Positions 52,382 through 62,950 of a stretch of DNA of 64,000 nucleotides are shown one piece after another; the first letter of the stretch is position 1, and every line of letters starts with the position of its first letter. The position numbers and the translations under genes were made by a program. Source of the stretch: Rhynchopus sp. YZ270_cl-10. Its lineage: Eukaryota; Euglenozoa; Diplonemea; Diplonemida; Diplonemidae. The stretch covers positions 620,001 through 684,000 of the forward strand of contig OZ037904.1 in the NCBI GenBank assembly GCA_964035575.1, written 5' to 3'. Under the pieces are notes generated by a model. That model saw only the letters and a list, made by a program, of their open reading frames with translations, was not told the origin of the DNA and did not search any database.

Positions 52382-54354
52382 CGAAAAAAGGTGACGATGA
52401 TCAAAAAAGAAGGGAAACAACGTCAGAGACAGCATTCGTATGTGTAAAAGAAGACCAACATAATCACCCAAAAAGCACCATCAGACTCCTGCAAGAGTGA
52501 AGGTGTGAATGCGAGAAAAAGAGACGGGAGACAAAAGAAAGCGCATTCGTGTGTAAAAGAGAACATCCGCAGAGACACCACAGCACACCACCTCATAGAC
52601 CCGCAAAGGCGTTTGACTTGCGAGCACGCGACCTGCTCTTGTGTGTCTGTGCCACATCCTGCTGCGGCTGGTTCGGGCGCTCCCTGAAGAGGCTGCTGAT
52701 GTCGCTGAGGGCATCGCCGCCAGACCCTGGCCTGCGTGTCGACGCCGAGAACAGCCCACTGAAGACGTCGCGGCTTTGGCTCTGGCGCTTTGCTGCACGT
52801 GACCCAGCACGCTCGCCACTCAGCATGCGCTTGCGTGGCGGGTCCCTGCTGCTGCTGTTGCGTGCAGGCGTGCGTGTCTCGCGCACCTCACTCACAGCTC
52901 CAGCACCACTGTCACCCTCACGCGGACGTGGGCGCGACGCACTCCCGACCTGCGCACTGCCACCAGCACGCACACCTGAAACAGGACGCATCCGCAGTTC
53001 ATCAACATCAGCCGTGTGTGTGCGCAGCATGTCGCGAACAACCTGCTTCCACTGTGCCACAATCGGCGCCCGCTCGGCCACCTCCTGCTCCAGCAGCTGC
53101 ACCTGTGCACCCAGTGCATCCTCGTCATTGTGTCGCTGGGTCTGCGATTCCAGTGTCGCCTGCAGCTGTGCCTCCAAGTACTGCACCTGGTGCTCTGTCT
53201 CCTGACAACTGCGCATCCCGTTCGAGGTTGAGGCGTAAGCATGCAGCTCCCCATGCATCGCAGACGTGTGCTGCACACGCAGCAGCTTCCGCCGCAGCAC
53301 AGCCTCCTCATCCGCAAGCCGCTGGCGACTCTCCTCTGCCTGAGTCGCCTCCTTCCCGTGCTCCAGTGCATCCAGCGCAGTCTCCGCCTCACGCACCTCC
53401 ACCTCCGCCCCCGACACCTGTGCCTCGCACTCAGCCGCCAGAGCCGCATCCGCCGCCACTGCCTCCACCAGGCCCTGCTCCTCGTCCGCCAGCAGCGCTT
53501 CCTCCACAACACACGCAGCCTCCACAGACTCCTCCTCTGCAGCAGCTGCCGCACACGACGCCTCCAACGCACGTCTGCGCACCAGCACACCCTCCAGCAC
53601 AGCCTTCTGTGCTTCCGCACGCACACCCCCTTCGTCCGCACGTCCCTCCAGCATGCGTGTCGCCAGCAGTGCATCCTCACCCTCCATCCGCACAGACATC
53701 CACTGGTTGCGCTGTGGCTCGTAGCGCGACGCCTCCTCCAGCAGATGCTTCTTGCAGGCATCACTGCTTCCAGCAAGGCGCTCCTTCGAGGTCAGGTCCG
53801 TCATCGCCGCCACTGCACGCGTCTGCACAGCTGCCATCTTCCCCTGTGCACACTCACGCGCATACGTCTGTGCACTCACCTCCAGCATGCGTGCCGTCTG
53901 GCACAGACGCAGCACCGCCTTCTGCTGCTGCATCGTCTCAAAGACCGCACGCTGGCGCAGCCCCATCTCGCCGCGCAGCCCACGCAGCGCCTGCGTCTGC
54001 TCAGACGACGTCTTCACAAACTCGCTGTGCATCGCGCAGCCCACATGCATGTCCGCAAGACGCTGCCGTATGCCCGCCTGCTCCACAAGCTCCTCCCCCA
54101 CAGCAGCGTGGCTCACCTCCGCCTCCCCAAGCATCTTCTCCACCTCCTCCTGCACCTGCCTCGTCCCCGTCTGTGCCGTGCGCAGCCCGCTCTGCATGCT
54201 CTCATGCTGTGGCGCACTCGCAGCCACCATCAGCAGAAACGCGTCGCCAGATTCAGTCAGATTCCCGCCCACCATCTTGCCTCCGATGTCCGTCTTGCTG
54301 TTGTGTACGAAAAGAAATCTCTCTGCAACATTATGTGTGGTGCGTGGTGCGAAA
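52382..54354. repeat. Segmental duplication, copy A
   Basis: Positions 52382-54354 match 58107-60074 almost base for base. I count about nine substitutions and one 5-base indel. The shared unit covers the coiled-coil gene, about 210 bp after its stop and about 80 bp before its ATG; the flanks differ completely. Confidence 0.95.
52593..54275 (-). CDS. Coiled-coil protein, copy A of a recent duplicate pair
   Basis: A 560-residue protein from MVGGNLTESG. Residues 20-420 are almost continuous predicted coiled coil, very rich in Ala, Glu, Gln and Arg (AEEESVEAACVVEEALLADE; EHQVQYLEAQLQATLESQTQ). Residues 430-560 are Arg/Ser/Gly-rich and disordered, with the end RSRARKSNAFAGL. No family is recognised; a structural or flagellar role is a guess. 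It differs from copy B by Arg versus Lys in the GT(R/K)QVQEE block. The gene is notably GC-rich, which leaves very long antisense open frames that are not genes. Frame is open upstream of the ATG, but the duplicated block ends there, so MVGGN is the safer start. Confidence 0.82.
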   Translation of the reverse strand: MVGGNLTESGDAFLLMVAASAPQHESMQSGLRTAQTGTRQVQEEVEKMLGEAEVSHAAVGEELVEQAGIRQRLADMHVGCAMHSEFVKTSSEQTQALRGLRGEMGLRQRAVFETMQQQKAVLRLCQTARMLEVSAQTYARECAQGKMAAVQTRAVAAMTDLTSKERLAGSSDACKKHLLEEASRYEPQRNQWMSVRMEGEDALLATRMLEGRADEGGVRAEAQKAVLEGVLVRRRALEASCAAAAAEEESVEAACVVEEALLADEEQGLVEAVAADAALAAECEAQVSGAEVEVREAETALDALEHGKEATQAEESRQRLADEEAVLRRKLLRVQHTSAMHGELHAYASTSNGMRSCQETEHQVQYLEAQLQATLESQTQRHNDEDALGAQVQLLEQEVAERAPIVAQWKQVVRDMLRTHTADVDELRMRPVSGVRAGGSAQVGSASRPRPREGDSGAGAVSEVRETRTPARNSSSRDPPRKRMLSGERAGSRAAKRQSQSRDVFSGLFSASTRRPGSGGDALSDISSLFRERPNQPQQDVAQTHKSRSRARKSNAFAGL

Positions 54355-54751
54355 GTGGAGAAAAAAGTTGCCCCAGGAATCAGACTGGGATGAGTTAACA
54401 AAAAGCCTTGCGACACCCCCCACTTTTTTTTACTATTTAAATTCCACACAAACTCTCAGATCTCACTTTAAATTGTCTCTGGCAAGCTGGGACGCAATAA
54501 CAAAAAAACAAGAACACAAAAAAGCAACCATGAATGTACCTCCCATGCACAAACATCTGTAACAATCAAAAAAGAAAAAAGCTACAAAAACCCTACTATC
54601 TAGTGTATACACTCTAAACGCTATCTATCTGGCCCCCTTCCCACCTTCACAATATTTACGTCGTTAGGTGTCAGACGCTTTTTTTTGGATACAAAGCATT
54701 TCAACCAAAGAACCACACACATTTCTCTCTCAACTCTCCCCCTTCCATCCC

Positions 54752-57577
54752 TCAATCATGCACAATATCCTCTTGTATAGACATGAGGAACGCCCGCTGC
54801 TCCTGCGCAAGGAAACTGAGTGGCTTGCGAGAGGAGTCTTGCGACTGTGGTGGCTGCTTTCTGTGTGTGGCAGGGCCGTTGAGGCTGGATACTACGTCAG
54901 GCGCGGCTGGGTCGAGGAAACGTGCTGAAGGTGCGGGTACGGTGCTGTTGATGTTGTAGGCGCTGTTGCGCTCAGTGTCGATGCTGTGAGAGCTGTCGTG
55001 GGAGATCTCTTGTGGGTGGGTATGGATGTCCCCTGCTGCTGTCTTGAGCTTCTGTTTATCGTGGTCGATTTTGCGACGGATCAAATCCATATTCCGCCTC
55101 TCATCATCGCAGTGCCGTTTGTTGTGTTCTGTCTGCTGACGGTCGTGCTGCGCAGCATTGCGCAGCTCTGCTGCCTGCTGGCTTGCCTCGCACGCTTTGT
55201 TCATGACCAGCTCCACCTGCCGTTTTGCCTCGTCGACCTGTCTGCGTTCCTCTGTTAAGGCTAGAGTGGTTTCCTCCTTGTAGCGTTCCAGCTGACGGTA
55301 CTCCTGCTCAATGTAGCGCTGCTTCTCGCCTGCAGTAGCAGCCTCCTCCGCAGTCTGCCCAATGCGGTCGTTCAAGAGTTGCTTCGCGTCGTTCAGCTGG
55401 CGCTCCTCCTTCCGGACAGACTCGAGCGTCTTGGTCAGGTCAGATCGCTCCCTGCCGAGGTCCATCCGCTGCTGCTGCAGCTCCTGCAGCCATTTGAAAC
55501 GCTCCTCGTCAAGCTCTGCGCGCTTCTGTTCTAGACCAAGCATCTCCGCGTTCATGCTCTTTGCGTGCTTGGTGCGTTGCTCTTCTACAATGTCGCGTAG
55601 GTTGTGTGCACGTACCTGGGCTTCCTGCAAGGTGCGCAGCTCTTCGTTGTGACGCTCTGTGAAGCTTGCAACGGCCGTCTCAAAGCGGGTGTACAAAGTC
55701 TGCAGGCGCTGCCGTTCTTTGTCGTTGTCGTCGCGCTGGCGTTCGATCTGCTGTTGCATCTCCTGCTGCTGTTGTGTCAGGCGTGTGAGGTGCTGTTCAC
55801 GCTCCAGCAGAGTCTGTGCATACGCCTCGTTAGCCTTGTCGTTGAGCGACCCCACGCCGTTGACGGAGTCGCGCAAGGTGAGGACCAGGCTTTCCAGCTT
55901 GTCAGCGTTGACCGTGTGCACATCAAAGATCTTTGTGGACTGTTCGTACTGCTGCTTCTGTGCAGCGAGCGCATCGCGGTGGCGTGTCTCCATATGCTCC
56001 ATCTCGATGGTGCGTACCTGCCGCATGTGGTCCATCTCGGATTGCATCTTAAGCTGGAGCTCGTCGGTCTGCTGTCGAGAGGCTCGTTGGTATGTTTCAA
56101 GCTGGTGGTTGAAGGCAGCCTTCTCGCGTTCACGGAAGGAGGCGTCTTCTTGGTCGCGTCTGTCGCGTTCGAGCTGGTCCATGTTGTCGCGGTGCTCGCG
56201 CTCGCGCAGGGCCTGCTTCTCCTTGTCCTCGAGGTCGGTGCTGAAGCGCTCGTCTTGGTCTCGCTTGTCGCGGAGTGCGCGCTCGGATTCCGCTTCCTGC
56301 CGCTTCTTGTCCTGCACCTCGAGGTTGCCCCAGAAACGCTCCTCTGCAGCGAGACGTTCCCTCCGGTCCCGCTCGTCACGCGCCTCTCTCTCCTCTTGGT
56401 ATACACGGTCGCGTGCCTCCCGCTCTTTGCGGTACCGCTCCTCCTTCTGGTGGCGGTCGCGCTCGGCGGCGACAATAGACAGATTCAGCTCCTGGAAAAT
56501 GGATTTGACATCTGTCGCAAGCCGCTTCATCACCGCGCTCGCTGCGATCTCTTCGTCTGCGAGGATCTGCTGCTTCTTGCGTTCGAGGGCACGCCGCTGG
56601 CGGCGCAGCATTTCTTTGTTCCACCGCCACTTTTCCCGCTCGAGCTCTTCTCTGTAATACGTAGGGACCTCACCTTGGGGGGTACCCTCCATGGGCGCAC
56701 CTTGATGCTGATGATGATGCTGGTGGTGATGCTGCTGCTGAAATGCTATGGGCGTCTGGCGCACGTCCCCTATTGGTGTGGTTGCTTCGTGAGGCGCCTC
56801 ATCCAATGCTTCAGGCGTGAAGGCACGCTCCGACCCTCTCGTTGGCGTTGTAGCGTGAGAGACGTGAGATGATTGTGTCTCTGCAGGGGCCGGGGTGTGG
56901 CGCGCTACCTCGGGCTCAGGTTTGCTGCTCATATGATGGGCTTCCCAGAGCTTGCGTTTGCGTTCGAGGTCGGCGTCCGCTTGGCGTTGTCTTTCCTTTT
57001 CGTTTTCATGCTCCTGCTGGACGAAGAGACGGTCGACAGCTGCGTTGTCACTCTCAAACCTCTCTGAGTAGGAGTCGTCCGTAGGAGGGTCGCGCAGTGC
57101 GGGGGCAGCCTTGGCAGGGGAGACAGAGGGGATGAAGTCGTCGTCGTACTCATCCTCGTAGTCGTCGCTCTCCTCCTTGCGTGCGAAGGAGCTGGCGGTG
57201 GCGGTGGTAGTGGTGGTCGTGTTGCCGCCGGAGGACTTCTTGTCTTTTTTGTCCTTCTTCTCCTTTTTGGCTTCCTTCGCCTTTTTTGCTGCCTTCTTGT
57301 CCTTCGCCTTTTTGTCTTTCTTAGAGGACGATGATTGGCTCCGCTGTTTAGGACGCCGTTCCGGAGAGTCCAACCCTAGCAGGCCGTGCTCTCGCTCTAG
57401 CTCTGATTCGTCCATGTACATCGGGTCGTCGAGATGGAACATTCCGCCTCCAGTGCTGGCGCGCCCGAGGGGCTCGTTGCTTGGCAGGCTTGCCATGCCG
57501 GAGTATCCTGACGTTGTGCCCACGCCACCCTTCTTCCCTGGCGCAGGCGCGCCTGAGAGTGAGGCGAGCCCTGCCAT
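54752..57577 (-). CDS. Large coiled-coil protein (941 residues)
   Basis: From MAGLASLSGAP (an in-frame ATG at 57661 adds 28 residues). Residues 1-250 are disordered with a KKDKKAKDKKAAKKAKEAKK block, then acidic EDEYDDD. A His-rich run (QQQHHHQHHHQHQ) lies near 290. From about 310 to 830 it is nearly unbroken charged coiled coil rich in ERDRR, EEREARDERD and QQQMDLGRERSDL. The C-terminal 100 residues are polar with a hydrophobic end (LSFLAQEQRAFLMSIQEDIVHD). The layout resembles FBF1-type transition-fibre proteins of cilia, but coiled coils make such resemblance unsafe. It sits between the two copies of the duplicated gene. Confidence 0.8.
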   Translation of the reverse strand: MAGLASLSGAPAPGKKGGVGTTSGYSGMASLPSNEPLGRASTGGGMFHLDDPMYMDESELEREHGLLGLDSPERRPKQRSQSSSSKKDKKAKDKKAAKKAKEAKKEKKDKKDKKSSGGNTTTTTTATASSFARKEESDDYEDEYDDDFIPSVSPAKAAPALRDPPTDDSYSERFESDNAAVDRLFVQQEHENEKERQRQADADLERKRKLWEAHHMSSKPEPEVARHTPAPAETQSSHVSHATTPTRGSERAFTPEALDEAPHEATTPIGDVRQTPIAFQQQHHHQHHHQHQGAPMEGTPQGEVPTYYREELEREKWRWNKEMLRRQRRALERKKQQILADEEIAASAVMKRLATDVKSIFQELNLSIVAAERDRHQKEERYRKEREARDRVYQEEREARDERDRRERLAAEERFWGNLEVQDKKRQEAESERALRDKRDQDERFSTDLEDKEKQALREREHRDNMDQLERDRRDQEDASFREREKAAFNHQLETYQRASRQQTDELQLKMQSEMDHMRQVRTIEMEHMETRHRDALAAQKQQYEQSTKIFDVHTVNADKLESLVLTLRDSVNGVGSLNDKANEAYAQTLLEREQHLTRLTQQQQEMQQQIERQRDDNDKERQRLQTLYTRFETAVASFTERHNEELRTLQEAQVRAHNLRDIVEEQRTKHAKSMNAEMLGLEQKRAELDEERFKWLQELQQQRMDLGRERSDLTKTLESVRKEERQLNDAKQLLNDRIGQTAEEAATAGEKQRYIEQEYRQLERYKEETTLALTEERRQVDEAKRQVELVMNKACEASQQAAELRNAAQHDRQQTEHNKRHCDDERRNMDLIRRKIDHDKQKLKTAAGDIHTHPQEISHDSSHSIDTERNSAYNINSTVPAPSARFLDPAAPDVVSSLNGPATHRKQPPQSQDSSRKPLSFLAQEQRAFLMSIQEDIVHD

Positions 57578-58106
57578 TGGAGCAGAGGGGTGAGGGGTGT
57601 GGTGTCTGTGGGCTGTGTGATAGAGAGGGGGTGTGGGAAACGTTGGATGTGAGTTGCTCACTGTGCGAAGTGACCCCCCAGGATTGAGTCCGTACCTGAT
57701 AGCTTGGTGGTGTCGTCAACCAGCGACAGAGTGTGTTCACGGAGGTCACTGATTTACAGTAACTTTTTTTTCTTCTCATCACTAAAATATCGTGCAGTGT
57801 AGGATGCTTCGCATCGAAGGAGTGTTCGCTTACGAAGAATAAAAAGAAGGCTTTAAAGATGAATATGCCTGCATGCACATCTACAAAGGAGGAAGGGGTG
57901 CAGGGGTTTAGATGTTTGTTCTTGAATAGTCATTGGGGGATTCGAGACATTGGGAAGAGGGGTTTGAACGGCAAAGAGACAGCCGCACCTGACAACACCT
58001 CTGTGGACGTGGGGAGCGAGAGAAAGCGGTGGTAAGTAGAGAAAGAAAAGTTGATAGATGAATGTTGTCCACGTGGCATACGTATCTAGTAAAGACTAAA
58101 AGGCTT
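57578..58106. other. Spacer with two type 2 hairpins
   Basis: At 57845-57883 GATGAATATGCCTGCATGCA then CATC; at 58045-58087 GATGAATGTTGTCCACGTGG then CATACGTATC. Both have the GAAAAG/GAAGG lead-in of the family. No gene is visible. Confidence 0.6.
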
Positions 58107-60074
58107 CGAAAAAAGGTGACGATGATCAAAAAAGAAGGGAAACAACGTCAGAGACAGCATTCGTATGTGTAAAAGAAGACCAACATAATCACCCAAAAAG
58201 CACCATCAGACTCCTGCAAGAGTGAAGGTGTGAATGCGAGAGAAAGAGACGGGAGACAAAAGAAAGCGCATTCGTGTGTAAAAGAGAACATCCGCAGAGA
58301 CACCACACCACCTCATAGACCCGCAAAGGCGTTTGACTTGCGAGCACGCGACCTGCTCTTGTGTGTCTGCGCCACATCCTGCTGCGGCTGGTTCGGGCGC
58401 TCCCTGAAGAGGCTGCTGATGTCGCTGAGGGCATCGCCGCCAGACCCTGGCCTGCGTGTCGATGCCGAGAACAGCCCACTGAAGACGTCGCGGCTTTGGC
58501 TCTGGCGCTTTGCTGCACGTGACCCAGCACGCTCGCCACTCAGCATGCGCTTGCGTGGCGGGTCCCTGCTGCTGCTGTTGCGTGCAGGCGTGCGTGTCTC
58601 GCGCACCTCACTCACAGCTCCAGCACCACTGTCACCCTCACGCGGACGTGGGCGCGACGCACTCCCGACCTGCGCACTGCCACCAGCACGCACACCTGAA
58701 ACAGGACGCATCCGCAGTTCATCAACATCAGCCGTGTGTGTGCGCAGCATGTCGCGAACAACCTGCTTCCACTGTGCCACAATCGGCGCCCGCTCGGCCA
58801 CCTCCTGCTCCAGCAGCTGCACCTGTGCACCCAGTGCATCCTCGTCATTGTGTCGCTGGGTCTGCGATTCCAGTGTCGCCTGCAGCTGTGCCTCCAAGTA
58901 CTGCACCTGGTGCTCTGTCTCCTGACAACTGCGCATCCCGTTCGAGGTTGAGGCGTAAGCATGCAGCTCCCCATGCATCGCAGACGTGTGCTGCACACGC
59001 AGCAGCTTCCGCCGCAGCACAGCCTCCTCATCCGCAAGCCGCTGGCGACTCTCCTCTGCCTGAGTCGCCTCCTTCCCGTGCTCCAGTGCATCCAGCGCAG
59101 TCTCCGCCTCACGCACCTCCACCTCCGCCCCCGACACCTGTGCCTCGCACTCAGCCGCCAGAGCCGCATCCGCCGCCACTGCCTCCACCAGGCCCTGCTC
59201 CTCGTCCGCCAGCAGCGCTTCCTCCACAACACACGCAGCCTCCACAGACTCCTCCTCTGCAGCAGCTGCCGCACACGACGCCTCCAACGCACGTCTGCGC
59301 ACCAGCACACCCTCCAGCACAGCCTTCTGTGCTTCCGCACGCACACCCCCTTCGTCCGCACGTCCCTCCAGCATGCGTGTCGCCAGCAGTGCATCCTCAC
59401 CCTCCATCCGCACAGACATCCACTGGTTGCGCTGTGGCTCGTAGCGCGACGCCTCCTCCAGCAGATGCTTCTTGCAGGCATCACTGCTTCCAGCAAGGCG
59501 CTCCTTCGAGGTCAGGTCCGTCATCGCCGCCACTGCACGCGTCTGCACAGCTGCCATCTTCCCCTGTGCACACTCACGCGCATACGTCTGTGCACTCACC
59601 TCCAGCATGCGTGCCGTCTGGCACAGACGCAGCACCGCCTTCTGCTGCTGCATCGTCTCAAAGACCGCACGCTGGCGCAGCCCCATCTCGCCGCGCAGCC
59701 CACGCAGCGCCTGCGTCTGCTCAGACGACGTCTTCACAAACTCGCTGTGCATCGCGCAGCCCACATGCATGTCCGCAAGACGCTGCCGTATGCCCGCCTG
59801 CTCCACAAGCTCCTCCCCCACAGCAGCGTGGCTCACCTCCGCCTCCCCAAGCATCTTCTCCACCTCCTCCTGCACCTGCTTCGTCCCCGTCTGTGCCGTG
59901 CGCAGCCCGCTCTGCATGCTCTCATGCTGTGGCGCACTCGCAGCCACCATCAGCAGAAACGCGTCGCCAGATTCAGTCAGATTCCCGCCCACCATCTTGC
60001 CTCCGATGTCCGTCTTGTTGTTGTGTACGAAAAGAAATCTCTCTGCAATGTTATGTGAGGTGCGTGGTGCGAAA
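58107..60074. repeat. Segmental duplication, copy B
   Basis: Partner of 52382-54354. Copy B lacks a CAGCA found in copy A near 52582. Within the coding part I found three differences, two silent and one Arg/Lys. Confidence 0.95.
58313..59995 (-). CDS. Coiled-coil protein, copy B of a recent duplicate pair
   Basis: Same 560-residue protein as copy A apart from one Lys for Arg. The duplicated block starts about 80 bp upstream of this ATG, so each copy has its own more distant 5' context. Both frames are fully intact, and the changes in the coding part are silent or conservative, consistent with both copies being functional or with very recent duplication. Function is unknown. Confidence 0.82.
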   Translation of the reverse strand: MVGGNLTESGDAFLLMVAASAPQHESMQSGLRTAQTGTKQVQEEVEKMLGEAEVSHAAVGEELVEQAGIRQRLADMHVGCAMHSEFVKTSSEQTQALRGLRGEMGLRQRAVFETMQQQKAVLRLCQTARMLEVSAQTYARECAQGKMAAVQTRAVAAMTDLTSKERLAGSSDACKKHLLEEASRYEPQRNQWMSVRMEGEDALLATRMLEGRADEGGVRAEAQKAVLEGVLVRRRALEASCAAAAAEEESVEAACVVEEALLADEEQGLVEAVAADAALAAECEAQVSGAEVEVREAETALDALEHGKEATQAEESRQRLADEEAVLRRKLLRVQHTSAMHGELHAYASTSNGMRSCQETEHQVQYLEAQLQATLESQTQRHNDEDALGAQVQLLEQEVAERAPIVAQWKQVVRDMLRTHTADVDELRMRPVSGVRAGGSAQVGSASRPRPREGDSGAGAVSEVRETRTPARNSSSRDPPRKRMLSGERAGSRAAKRQSQSRDVFSGLFSASTRRPGSGGDALSDISSLFRERPNQPQQDVAQTHKSRSRARKSNAFAGL

Positions 60075-60791
60075 CACAGCGAGAAAACATAGCTTTGAAA
60101 AAAATAGGCCATTTTTTCTTTTTCTTTGTCTTTTTCTTCATCGCATTGTTCTTGTGTTTATGTTGATGTGACGTTTATTTTGGCTTTTTTTTTCATTGAC
60201 GTGTCCCACCCCCTCCACCGAAGACAGTGGACCAAAAAAAAATCACCCTGCGGAATATGCACGTCATGTAATTAAGAAAATGCATCTTTTGGTTATTTGC
60301 TTTTCCCCCCTCAAAAACCCCCCCCTCTTTCCCTCGGAATATCAAGAATGAAAACAAAACAAAAATACGACATGGCCGTATACACCACCCACATTGTCAC
60401 CTTTATGTTAGCTGTTGTGGTACAAAAAAAAAAAATCATGGGGGTATGAAAAATCTTTGTTTCGCTCAATCTTTTATTTTTTTTTGAAAAAAAAAAATAT
60501 AAAATACGGAGAAAAAGCTGTATTTTTTTCTGGTTGCGTTCCGTCGGAGTATGCTTAGGATATTTTGTCTGTTTGAATCCCTCCCCCTTTTAAGGATTAT
60601 TTGGGGGTTTATTGTTCGTTCATGAAACCTTTGTATTGTGTTTGGCTTTTTCGTTTAATAATCCTTATTTTTCTTTGCATTAGTAGTGTTGTTTTCTGGG
60701 ATTCGCAATTTCAAAATGGGGAAAAAAAGGCCCCTCAAAAAAAAATCATCATCGCGTTGTTGTCGTTTGACCCATTTAACAAAATGTGGTT
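60075..60791. other. Spacer, no gene seen
   Basis: A/T-rich sequence with poly-A and poly-T tracts between copy B and the EBP1 stop codon. No hairpin family member was recognised. Confidence 0.6.
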
Positions 60792-62950
60792 CTATTCCTC
60801 CTTGGGCTCCTCCTTGGCGGCGGCCTTCTTCTTGTTGTTCTTCTTCTTCTTCTTCTTGAGGGTAAGCGATCTTTGGCAGGCCTGGAGCACCTCCTCGTTC
60901 ACAATCTTCTTCTCGGTGGCGATCTTCTGCACCGGGGCGCTTGTCACCTGTTTGACAAAAAATAGAAATAAAAAGGCAACGTTTATTAGATGAACCTAAG
61001 TCTCTAGTACTCAGCTACTTTTTAAAAACAATATCAGTCACACCACTTGCGCACTCTGAGGATAGCGGATAAAATGGCATTTCCACAAAATATTTGAATT
61101 GAAATACAAAGCCCTCTCATGACAGTGTACCTTTGCATAATAATTCTTTTGTTTTTCGCTGGAATTCAGCAAAACCTCAGTATCTTTTTAAAATTGGATG
61201 GACAATCCATCCCCAGGGGGCACAACAGTACACCCCTCATCCCTGAAATAAAAAAGCTATCGGGCATACCCTCTCAATTTCGCTGGAGCGGATGAGGATG
61301 GTGGTCTTGAACTGCGCAACGGTCTCCTCGGGCTTGCTGAGGAGCACGGGGTAGGGGTTGACAAGGTCGTGCTTCAGGCACTCGGAGATGCAGAACCCTC
61401 CCTTCTTGGGGTCAAGGTGGCGCATGGAGAACGGGAAGGTTTGGAACTGTAAGGTGGTGTGTGTTGTGGCTTGGTGCCTACTGGTAAGGGTAACTCTTGC
61501 GCAGAATATGGCCCTTATGTGTATTGTGGTGTTACAAAGCATGCAGATAGCTTCTAAGAGCAAAACGCTCCAGGCATCGTTTTTGAAAACTTTTGTCATA
61601 TTAGTGTAGACACCCCGAGAAATGAGCTTCCACTATTTTGTTTTGGGGAATCCCTAAGGATAGGGCCTAATGTGTGTTAGTAGTGGGTCGTTTTGTTGTG
61701 TCGATAAGTTTTTTTTAGAAAAATTGTTGGAATGGTGTAGTTGCCACGTTGCAAGCTTTATTGTCAAAGAAGCAACCGTGGCAGGAAGTGGGAGGCAATT
61801 TTTAATACTGTTGGTGGTGGACATTCTAGTCTTCACTATCGGAGAAATAATCTCAAAAAAAGGGACTCATTTTATGTCAAAAATTGTTGCAAAAGAAAGA
61901 AAGTCTCGCCACATCTCATCGGTCATACCTTCTTCTCAATCTCCGAGAACACCTCTCTGGAGGCCTTCATCTTAAGCATGTAGGTGTCGAGGGAGCGCTT
62001 GTACACGGTGGTCTTGAGGTCTCCCTGACGCAGCTTGCCGCCTTCCTTCGCCTCTGCGTACGGTGCAGAGGAGAACGCAATGTCGAAGGACCACACCTGG
62101 TTCTCACCAAGCTCCTGTTGGGTTTAATGATAATGTTATGGAGACATAAATTCAATGAAGGGAAATGAACCTTTTTTTTTTTTGTGTCGAATGTATCATC
62201 AAAATTTTGTTTGATTATAGACTATAGATAGCATCCACGATTTTTTTCTCTTCATAGGATCCTTAAAAGAGAGTAGAAGGAAGTACACTTGTATCATCAA
62301 AAAAAACCATTTGAAAAGGTGGTGTACATGGTATGGCCCGCCCATCGATTTAAACCACTTTTGGGCCATTTTTGGGACATCCAAAACCGCAAAACGGGCC
62401 ACACCAGTACAGTACAAAAAAAAAAGTCGCCAAAAGGCCTCAAATCTGTCAAATTTATGTACGTCAATCTGGAGTATTGTAATAAATTCCGATGTGAAAG
62501 ACTTCGACATACCACAGGCACAACGTGCTGTTCGGGGACAACCTTGTTGGTGACACAGTCCATCGCGTCAATGATATATCTCTTCATCTCGTGGCTGAGG
62601 ACACCCTCGACAGGTGTGACGTCGAAGTCCTGTGCGATCTTGTCGATCATCGCGGTGATGTCGCCGTTCTTCTCGCCAGGGCGGAAGCAGTGCGTGAGCG
62701 CCTCAGATGCGGCAGCTGCGGCAGCGATGACGTTGGTCTCCTTCGATGCAGGCACCTCCGCAGACATGTCCTCCTGCACGTACACGGTGTGCGCAACCAC
62801 ACCACAGAACCCATCCAAGTGGCACCCCAGGTCGATCTTCACAATGTCACCCACCTTCAGCGCCTCACCGGGCGAGTTCTCAGTCGGGGAGAAGTGCGCA
62901 GCCACGCGGTTCACGTTGATGCAGGTCGGGAACGCCAGTCCCTTCTCAAC
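60792..62950 (-). CDS. PA2G4: PA2G4/EBP1 (proliferation-associated, M24 peptidase-like), 5' partial
   Basis: Four exons in phase 0: 62950-62513, 62114-61929, 61446-61270 and 60947-60792, with donors GTATGT, GTATGA and GTATGC. Together they encode 318 residues from VEKGLAFPTCINVNRVAAHF to a lysine-rich end (LKKKKKKNNKKKAAAKEE). Family blocks include HFSPTENSP, VKIDLGCHLDGF, VAHTVYV, DFDVTPVEGVLSHEMKRY, YKRSLDTYMLKMKASREVFS, CLKHDLVNPYPVL and VAQFKTTILI. EBP1 is a catalytically inactive methionine-aminopeptidase fold that binds ribosomes and rRNA and influences translation and growth. The first 60-70 residues are missing, and their exon(s) should lie beyond 64000, which would place the 8-bp satellite in an intron. 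All three introns contain dispersed repeats or hairpins. Confidence 0.94.
60966..61024 (-). repeat. Divergent type 1 hairpin inside an EBP1 intron
   Basis: AACGTTTATTAGATGAACCT then AAGTCTCTAGTACTCAGCTA. The arms have changed but can still pair partly. A type 3 element (TTGAAATACAAAGCCCTCTC, GTGTACCTTT) lies at 61097-61135 in the same intron. Confidence 0.6.
61480..61640. repeat. Two dispersed repeats inside an EBP1 intron
   Basis: Positions 61487-61520 match 36590-36620 and, reversed, 43599-43640. Positions 61595-61637 match 17795-17838. Both lie in the intron between exons 61929-62114 and 61270-61446. Confidence 0.7.

Noticed and set aside
52790-54562. Plus-strand open frames of up to 590 codons over the duplicated coiled-coil genes (also 58510-60171)
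   Set aside because: They are antisense to a well-formed coiled-coil gene and are Pro/His/Ser-rich in the way GC-biased antisense frames are. They occur in more than one frame at once and show no domain.
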